Positions 8,201-12,011 of a stretch of DNA of 12,011 bases are shown here, one piece after another. The position numbers were made by a program, and so were the translations under genes. The notes beneath the pieces are model-generated. The model saw only the letters and a list, made by a program, of their open reading frames with translations, was not told where the DNA came from and did not search any database. Origin of the DNA: Phoronis ovalis (taxonomy: Eukaryota > Phoronida > Phoronidae); contig JAOXYB010048392.1 of the NCBI GenBank assembly GCA_028565635.1, forward strand, positions 1 to 12,011, written 5' to 3'. How positions within the stretch are numbered: the first letter of the stretch is position 1; every line of letters starts with the position of its first letter.

Positions 8201-11200
8201 ATCTTCACTCAAGGGAGAGCTGAAATCTAAAGTTGTAGAATCCTTGCTGGAACCACCCAGTTCCCACACTCGGCTAACTTTTCCCTTTTTCTTTGTTGCT
8301 TCAGAGCTCTTGGGGCTGGAATATATCCACACAAAAAGTGCAACTTTCTTTTTTTATTTTCTGCACATTATTTGGCATAAAATAAAATTGCCAATTCTGA
8401 TTACATTGGTAAGTTCTTACAATTTGTATTGACACAAATAATTCTGTTATGTATGTGATATTTTGGCCGATCAACAGTGCATCATGTGCACATAAAAGAT
8501 ATCAAATTTAACTCTTATGTATACAGTTAGGAACAACAACTGGTAGATGGGTGATTCAGTATGCAAATCACCAAACACATTACCAGTAGGATAGTTCTAG
8601 ACTAACATTAGGTGGCTCTGTTATTACAGATGATTGAAATAAATATCTTATTATTCAAAGAAATTGACTAAAAAAACTTTTTTTCCCTTTAAATTTAAAG
8701 AACAAAAAAATTGGCTTCTCTAGCAACCTTAAATTTCCTTTGAATTTAAATGAAAAAAAAAATTGCCTCTAGGCTATTAACACAGTAACATAGAAAACAC
8801 AGAGAAATATGATTCAATGCACAGTATTGCCATATGATTATTTGCCACTTGTCGGCAAAACAAATTTTTCTCAAATGCTTATGGTTATCTATAATAAGAA
8901 TTTTGCAATTTATCACATTTTCATAAAAATATTTAAAAACAATTAATGTTTTCATGAGAATATATGATAAAAATAGTAAAATAACACTATAGTTTGTTGT
9001 TCATTCTCATCCCCAAATTTAAAATACATTACCTGGCTGGTGGCTTCACTTTCTTGATTCCACCTGCTTGTTTTATGTAAAACTTTTGTCTGTTCTTCAA
9101 GAGAGTGTCTTCATCAACATCTCCATTAGTTATAGGTTTTTTGGATTTTGGTTCTTCAATAACCCTTGGTTTTGCATTTTCTTTGTTTTCCTTGTTAGCT
9201 TAAAATTATTATATTTTATGGTAATCACATTTTCTGCAAATTCTCTAATTTGTAGTCTAATAGTTTATTAAAGTCAAAACTTTTTTTTTTCATAGAAATT
9301 GATTTTGTAAAAGTAGTCAAACACAAATAGATAGAACCAAATGTGACACTGTCAATCTAGTGTCTTAATAATGCAACATTTTTAAACACTAGTTAATAGA
9401 AGTTTCTTTTGTGTCATTTACTGATGAATGTATATGATGGTACTCAGCTTTTAGAGAAAGATGAGGGTGAGATGCATCGTTTTTATGATTAACTGATTCA
9501 TTCTAAGATTTTAATCAACTTAGGAAAATATTTTAAACATTATTTTAAAAGATAGATGTCTAGCTCAAAATTATTTTCTAAAGCATATACAAAACTGTCA
9601 ACACCGACCGATTATAACTGAACACTAATCTAAATTTAAGTTTTATATGTATTCAATTCATTGAACACTTACCAAAAAAATCATTTAGCATGGACAAGAT
9701 TCGTGAGATACTAACCGAGTTCATTGAACACTTGCAATTTCCAAATTCTCTACATTATTTTCGTCCGGGCATGTTTTTGGGTACATTCAGGGCCCTATAC
9801 CTCTTTGGATATAAATAGTTGTTAGAGTCAAACAAACTTGTCCATGCTAAACGTTTTTCGGGTGACTGTCCAACGACTGCATGTGATAATCGTCAGATGT
9901 TAGGCAGTCTGATCAATTAATCCTTATTATCAAAATCACATGACCATGCACTCAATATGGGTATTTAATTTCTGAACAAAACAAAGACAAGGAAAATAAT
10001 TCAGGAGCAGGTAAATTTCATATTATTTTGGGTTGTTGGAAAGATATCGATTTTACTGCATAATGTAACTAATTCCTTTCTTTTGAAAAAAGCTATCCAA
10101 TAACAATGCCTCTTGTGAGCATATCAATCTATTACAATAATTGGCTTGTAATATTATGCAGGCAGTTGCATCCTTGTAACAGAATATAGAAATGTTAGTT
10201 GAACAAAAAAATAAATGTTACCAGAAAGTAAATACAGTAAGCTAACTGTTCTGGTATAGTACCTTTCTGATTTTTCTTTTCATTCATTTTAGCTGCTTCT
10301 TCAGTGTGTTTATTTTTTACCATTGATGCAATGGATTTTTTAGATTTCTCTGAATCACCAAATGTTTTCATCTTCCTGTTACGAAAAGCAAATGAAAGAA
10401 AACAATAATTACATTAGGTTCCATAACAGTATAAATAAATTAAACAAGCCAAGCTATTTACATACCAACCTTACATAAAAGATGGGGAAAAATGTTCATC
10501 AAGAAATAAAGTATTTGGTTCTGTTTTATCAGTAATTTTAAGTGCCAGTTAACACCAAACTCAGTAATGGAAAATGCTTTTAAATAAAAATAACATATAA
10601 TTATAAAGTATTTAAGCAAACTTAGGAAAAAGATTTTCAAAAGACTTTGTTCATAGCAGTGCAATGTTACCATATGTTTATAAGAAAAAAATAGAATCAC
10701 CACGACCAGATAATACTAACATTTCAGTTTATTAAAAACTATCTTCACTTACTTACTTACGATATGTTCATGTTAGTCTTAATAGATTTAAACATTTACG
10801 TTTTTCTCTAAGTATGTATATAACCATATACTGGTATACACAGCTAGTATTATTGCATATTTTAATCATCCCTTATAACTGATGTCAGTCTAATTATTGT
10901 TTAGTGTGTACAACTGACTTACTTTGGGGCTTTAGCTTCGATTTGACTAGCTTTTTCAGTTTCCTTCAACATCCTTTGAAAGGTTTCATCAAAGTCAAAA
11001 TTCCGTGAAATTTTGCCTTGTTGTAAGTCATCCTTGTATTTATTTTTGAACTCCCTCTGTATGTCATCTATGAGTTTATCAATGTAAGATAACTGCAAAA
11101 TTTTTTGGTAGGCAACCTGCAGATAAATTAAACAAATGTCTTACTAGCAACACTCAATTACATTCTGTTTGAACACTACTTACCAACTACTGAAATATGT

Positions 11201-11465
11201 CCTTGTATTTCCTCAATCCCAAACTGTGTAATTCACAAAGTAAAAATTGAAACACTTGGTTTAGACTTATATACAGTTGTATCGTTCTAATCAGTTATCT
11301 AGAATGTCTACAATGTTCTGGAATTTTCATTATGATTGCATCAACTTCTGAAGTTTTCAAAAATACTTCCTTGATACTTACCACAAAAACAAGTTCAAAC
11401 TCATTGTCAAGTTTGTACTTTAATGTGAGAGCCTCATGGGTATATGAGTTGTTTCCTCCTCTTTC
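5093..11465 (-). CDS. SRPRA: Signal recognition particle receptor subunit alpha (SR-alpha), 12 exons, 5' partial
   Basis: SR-alpha docks SRP-ribosome-nascent chain complexes at the ER membrane through paired GTP hydrolysis with SRP54. Twelve exons (listed separately) join without a frame break into 601 residues and a TAG stop. Order by visible residue: SRX/longin domain that binds SR-beta (1 to about 90), charged linker with RVWELGGS (about 95-275), N domain helices (about 277-370), and the G domain. GTPase motifs are intact: P-loop GVNGVGKST (388-396), [12 protein letters not shown] (418-429), DTAGR (483-487), TKFD (551-554) and VGTGQ (577-581). Human SRPRA has about 638 residues and begins about 39 residues before the first residue seen here, so the predicted full length is close to 640. 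The initiator exon lies beyond the right edge. FtsY and SRP54 share the NG core, but the SRX domain and linker identify SR-alpha. Confidence 0.97.
5222..5575 (-). other. SRPRA: SRPRA intron 11
   Basis: A GT-AG intron of 354 bases. An 82-codon frame on the minus strand within it has no domain character. I see nothing else. Confidence 0.85.
5576..5838 (-). CDS. SRPRA: SRPRA visible exon 11 (G3 and G4 motifs)
   Basis: 263 bases, 87 codons after a split Ala. It encodes the G3 motif [16 protein letters not shown], the conserved [18 protein letters not shown] and the G4 motif [12 protein letters not shown]. The donor is GTAATG. Confidence 0.97.
5898..6000. repeat. Short inverted-repeat element in SRPRA intron 10
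   Basis: GGCCCGATTTCTTATGT (5898-5914) is an imperfect inverted match of ACATCAGAAATCAGCCC (5984-6000). Between them TAGGTTAAATTA occurs twice with a 20-base period (5953-5964, 5973-5984), plus a shorter ATTAGGTTA at 5942-5950. About 103 bases, with no coding; it looks like a small MITE-type repeat. Confidence 0.5.
6106..6319 (-). CDS. SRPRA: SRPRA visible exon 10 (insertion-box domain)
   Basis: 71 codons plus one base of Ala. It encodes [34 protein letters not shown] and [16 protein letters not shown]. This is the insertion-box region specific to SRP-type GTPases, with the DTFRAGA motif that contacts nucleotide. Confidence 0.96.
6320..6735 (-). other. SRPRA: SRPRA intron 9
   Basis: 416 bases. 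A plus-strand 99-codon frame at 6213-6512 runs from the antisense of exon 10 into this intron and is a shadow. The intron holds the 12-bp tandem duplication at 6631-6654; nothing else is seen. Confidence 0.85.
6631..6654. repeat. 12-bp tandem duplication
   Basis: GGCCAGGAACCA (6631-6642) is followed by GGCCAGGAACAG (6643-6654), differing only at the end. It is a GC-rich patch inside an AT-rich intron. Confidence 0.7.
6736..6908 (-). CDS. SRPRA: SRPRA visible exon 9 (P-loop)
   Basis: 57 codons after a split Gly. It encodes the last N-domain helix ([17 protein letters not shown]) and the GTP-binding P-loop [16 protein letters not shown]; the loop GVNGVGKST itself is at 6748-6774. It ends in phase 0 before donor GTATTC, which is weak. 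Confidence 0.96.
7115..7201 (-). CDS. SRPRA: SRPRA visible exon 8 (N domain)
   Basis: 87 bases encoding [20 protein letters not shown] and EGKVLGTFS, matching the AKNVAADIA signature of the SR-alpha N domain. The acceptor is ATTTTCAG and the donor GTGAGT. Confidence 0.95.
7445..7557 (-). CDS. SRPRA: SRPRA visible exon 7 (start of N domain)
   Basis: 113 bases encoding [20 protein letters not shown], then [17 protein letters not shown], the first helices of the NG core. It ends one base into Ala before donor GTTAGT. Confidence 0.95.
7753..7859 (-). CDS. SRPRA: SRPRA visible exon 6 (acidic linker)
   Basis: 35 codons plus two bases of Ser. It encodes [20 protein letters not shown] followed by EEEDIQEE. 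The Ser cluster before acidic residues parallels the CSSSDDE segment of human SR-alpha and looks like a casein kinase 2 type site (inference). Confidence 0.9.
8153..8315 (-). CDS. SRPRA: SRPRA visible exon 5 (linker with RVWELGG motif)
   Basis: One base completing Ser plus 54 codons, ending in phase 0 before GTGAGT. It contains [16 protein letters not shown], then [13 protein letters not shown] and an Asp/Asn/Gly-rich end. The RVWELGG core with a downstream LDxSxP is conserved in SR-alpha and absent from SRP54 and FtsY. Confidence 0.93.
8316..9032 (-). other. SRPRA: SRPRA intron 4
   Basis: 717 bases, AT-rich, without coding signs. It holds an imperfect direct repeat at 8685-8772. A 69-codon minus-strand frame at 8746-8955 is low-complexity and judged random. 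Confidence 0.8.
8685..8772. repeat. Imperfect direct repeat, two copies of about 38 bases
   Basis: Copy 1 (8685-8723) and copy 2 (8736-8772) share the order CCTTT, AATTTAAA, a poly(A) run, ATTG, then CCTCTAG or CTTCTCTAG. The period is about 50 bases. The poly(A) runs differ in length. Confidence 0.55.
9033..9198 (-). CDS. SRPRA: SRPRA visible exon 4 (linker)
   Basis: Encodes a charged, poorly conserved Asn/Lys/Glu-rich segment and then [20 protein letters not shown], matching the RKREEFIQKHG-type motif of other SR-alphas. It is spliced with GTAATG and ends two bases into a Ser codon. The acceptor TTTTAAG has a poor pyrimidine tract. Confidence 0.88.
9657..9733. repeat. 14-bp direct repeat with 63-base period
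   Basis: TTCATTGAACACTT occurs at 9657-9670 and again at 9720-9733. One copy lies just outside and the other inside the inverted-repeat unit that starts at 9684. Confidence 0.7.
9684..9851. repeat. Inverted-repeat unit with perfect 15-bp ends (MITE-like)
   Basis: TTTAGCATGGACAAG (9684-9698) is exactly complementary to CTTGTCCATGCTAAA (9837-9851), bounding 168 bases with no coding frame. A TATAAATAG box and a CGTCCGG at 9762-9768 lie inside. No clear target-site duplication is visible at the edges. Confidence 0.55.
10263..10375 (-). CDS. SRPRA: SRPRA visible exon 3 (basic linker)
   Basis: 113 bases with one base of Lys, 37 codons and one base of Ala. It encodes [18 protein letters not shown] and a Lys-rich stretch. 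The MKxFxDSEKxKK pattern aligns with the start of the vertebrate SR-alpha linker. Confidence 0.9.
10376..10922 (-). other. SRPRA: SRPRA intron 2
   Basis: 547 AT-rich bases between acceptor TAACAG and donor GTAAGT. An 81-codon minus-strand frame at 10458-10703 is hydrophobic and low-complexity with no recognisable motif; it is treated as random. Confidence 0.8.
10923..11116 (-). CDS. SRPRA: SRPRA visible exon 2 (end of SRX domain)
   Basis: It starts [20 protein letters not shown] after the acceptor TCTGCAG and ends two bases into a Lys codon before donor GTAAGT. It encodes the rest of the SRX fold and its C-terminal helix ([14 protein letters not shown]). Confidence 0.94.
11382..11465 (-). 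CDS. SRPRA: SRPRA visible exon 1 (SRX domain)
   Basis: 84 bases, 28 codons, phase 0 at both ends. It encodes [20 protein letters not shown] followed by NEFELVFV, the first strands of the SRX fold. The acceptor is TTCTAG and the donor GTAAGT. The preceding exon, with the start codon, is not found up to 12011. Confidence 0.93.
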
Positions 11466-12011
11466 CTAGAACAAAGACATTTCTTAAAACAAAATGAAAT
11501 TTGTTTATTAATGCAAAGTTGCGCATCTCACTTCTGCCTAACTGTCAAAGATGAAGATAAGTCACTAGTAATATAGTGAATAAAAAATTGGATAAACATA
11601 ATATTTTGTTAAAATAAATTTTGGGTATCCCCCGTCTGTATGTGCTAATGCTGAAAATGTGGCACAACTGCAGTTCCAGCTGGCATGGATATAGTCAAAG
11701 TATAAGGTGTTAAAAGCTAGGATATATAAATATGTAAGAGTTTTACATAAATCCTAGTATAAAATGATGTGGTCTGGAACTATTTAATCATACAAACATT
11801 TTGGTGGACCTAAAATACAGAGTTGATATAGTCTGTTATGACAACTATATCATCAAATCAAACAATATGTTAGAAATAATCAATTACCTTTTAATTCAGT
11901 ATAGTTTAATTAGTATATTATATTTCATATTAAAAAAAACGGAGTGGCTAAACGTCCGGTTACCGGACGGCATATCTTGGGGCTAAACGTCCGGACATCC
12001 AATTCGGATCA
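11466..12011 (-). other. SRPRA: SRPRA 5' intron (incomplete)
   Basis: The DNA upstream of the first visible SRPRA exon shows no exon matching the expected N-terminal start of the SRX domain, so the intron continues past the right edge. Its last 70 bases contain a GC-rich repeat that contrasts sharply with the AT-rich rest. Confidence 0.75.
11946..11994. repeat. Direct and palindromic repeat at the window edge
   Basis: GGCTAAACGTCCGG occurs at 11946-11959 and 11981-11994 (35-base period). CGTCCGGT (11953-11960) and ACCGGACG (11962-11969) form a perfect palindrome around one base. It follows a poly(A) run (about 11930-11939) and is cut by the window end. It is probably the edge of a transposon or satellite array. 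Confidence 0.7.

Larger units (their letters stand above)
9199..10262 (-). other. SRPRA: SRPRA intron 3
   Basis: The longest complete SRPRA intron here (1064 bases). No exon is seen on either strand. It contains the inverted-repeat unit at 9684-9851 and the direct repeat at 9657-9733. A TATA-box-like TATAAATAG occurs at 9810-9818 on the plus strand, without other promoter evidence. Confidence 0.75.

Noticed and set aside
8142-8432. 96-codon plus-strand frame
   Set aside because: It is antisense to SRPRA visible exon 5 with a low-complexity Phe/Ile tail from the intron.
9810-9818. TATAAATAG as a promoter for an intronic gene
   Set aside because: No open reading frame or first-exon structure follows it; it lies inside an inverted-repeat unit and AT-rich DNA yields such boxes often.
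11092-11116. In-frame TTTTGCAG at 11093-11100 that could act as a second acceptor for SRPRA visible exon 2
   Set aside because: Using it would delete eight residues (VAYQKILQ) that match a conserved strand of the SRX domain in human SR-alpha (VGFQKIL), so the outer acceptor at 11117-11118 is the real one.

Overview
The window is an AT-rich stretch of an animal nuclear genome. It holds the ends of two convergent, multi-exon, protein-coding genes with GT-AG introns. The proteins are bilaterian in type, and the wording of the signal recognition particle receptor looks lophotrochozoan, perhaps molluscan. That placement is an impression from memory, not a computed result. There are no prokaryotic genes, operons, CRISPR arrays or recognisable tRNA/rRNA genes.

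Plus strand, left half: the last three coding exons of a TALE-class homeobox gene of the PKNOX/PREP family lie at 2033-2109, 2498-2730 and 3395-3570. They encode the second half of the homeodomain and the whole C-terminal tail. Earlier exons, including the one for the first half of the homeodomain, are not in the window. A separate short open exon-like block at about 69-241 encodes a piece of an extracellular-looking domain unrelated to PKNOX. The stretch between it and PKNOX carries a large foldback (1681-1928) and smaller related repeats (1061-1540).

Minus strand, right half: twelve exons between 11465 and 5093 encode 601 residues of the alpha subunit of the SRP receptor (SRPRA). Every splice junction found keeps frame. 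Only the N-terminal exon or exons (roughly 40 residues by comparison with the family) lie beyond the right edge. The GTPase motifs are intact, so this looks like a working gene.

The two genes meet tail to tail. Their stop codons are about 1.5 kb apart (3570 and 5093) with only 3' UTR-like AT-rich DNA between them, and their poly(A) signal candidates interleave. The genes do not work in one pathway: PKNOX is a nuclear transcription factor and SRPRA is a receptor on the cytosolic face of the ER. Their adjacency is still of interest, because the human homologues PKNOX2 and SRPRA are, from memory, both on 11q24.2. The introns hold several short inverted or tandem repeats that look like small non-autonomous elements. 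I did not find a convincing new biological system; the best leads are the orphan exon, the foldback and the conserved linkage.
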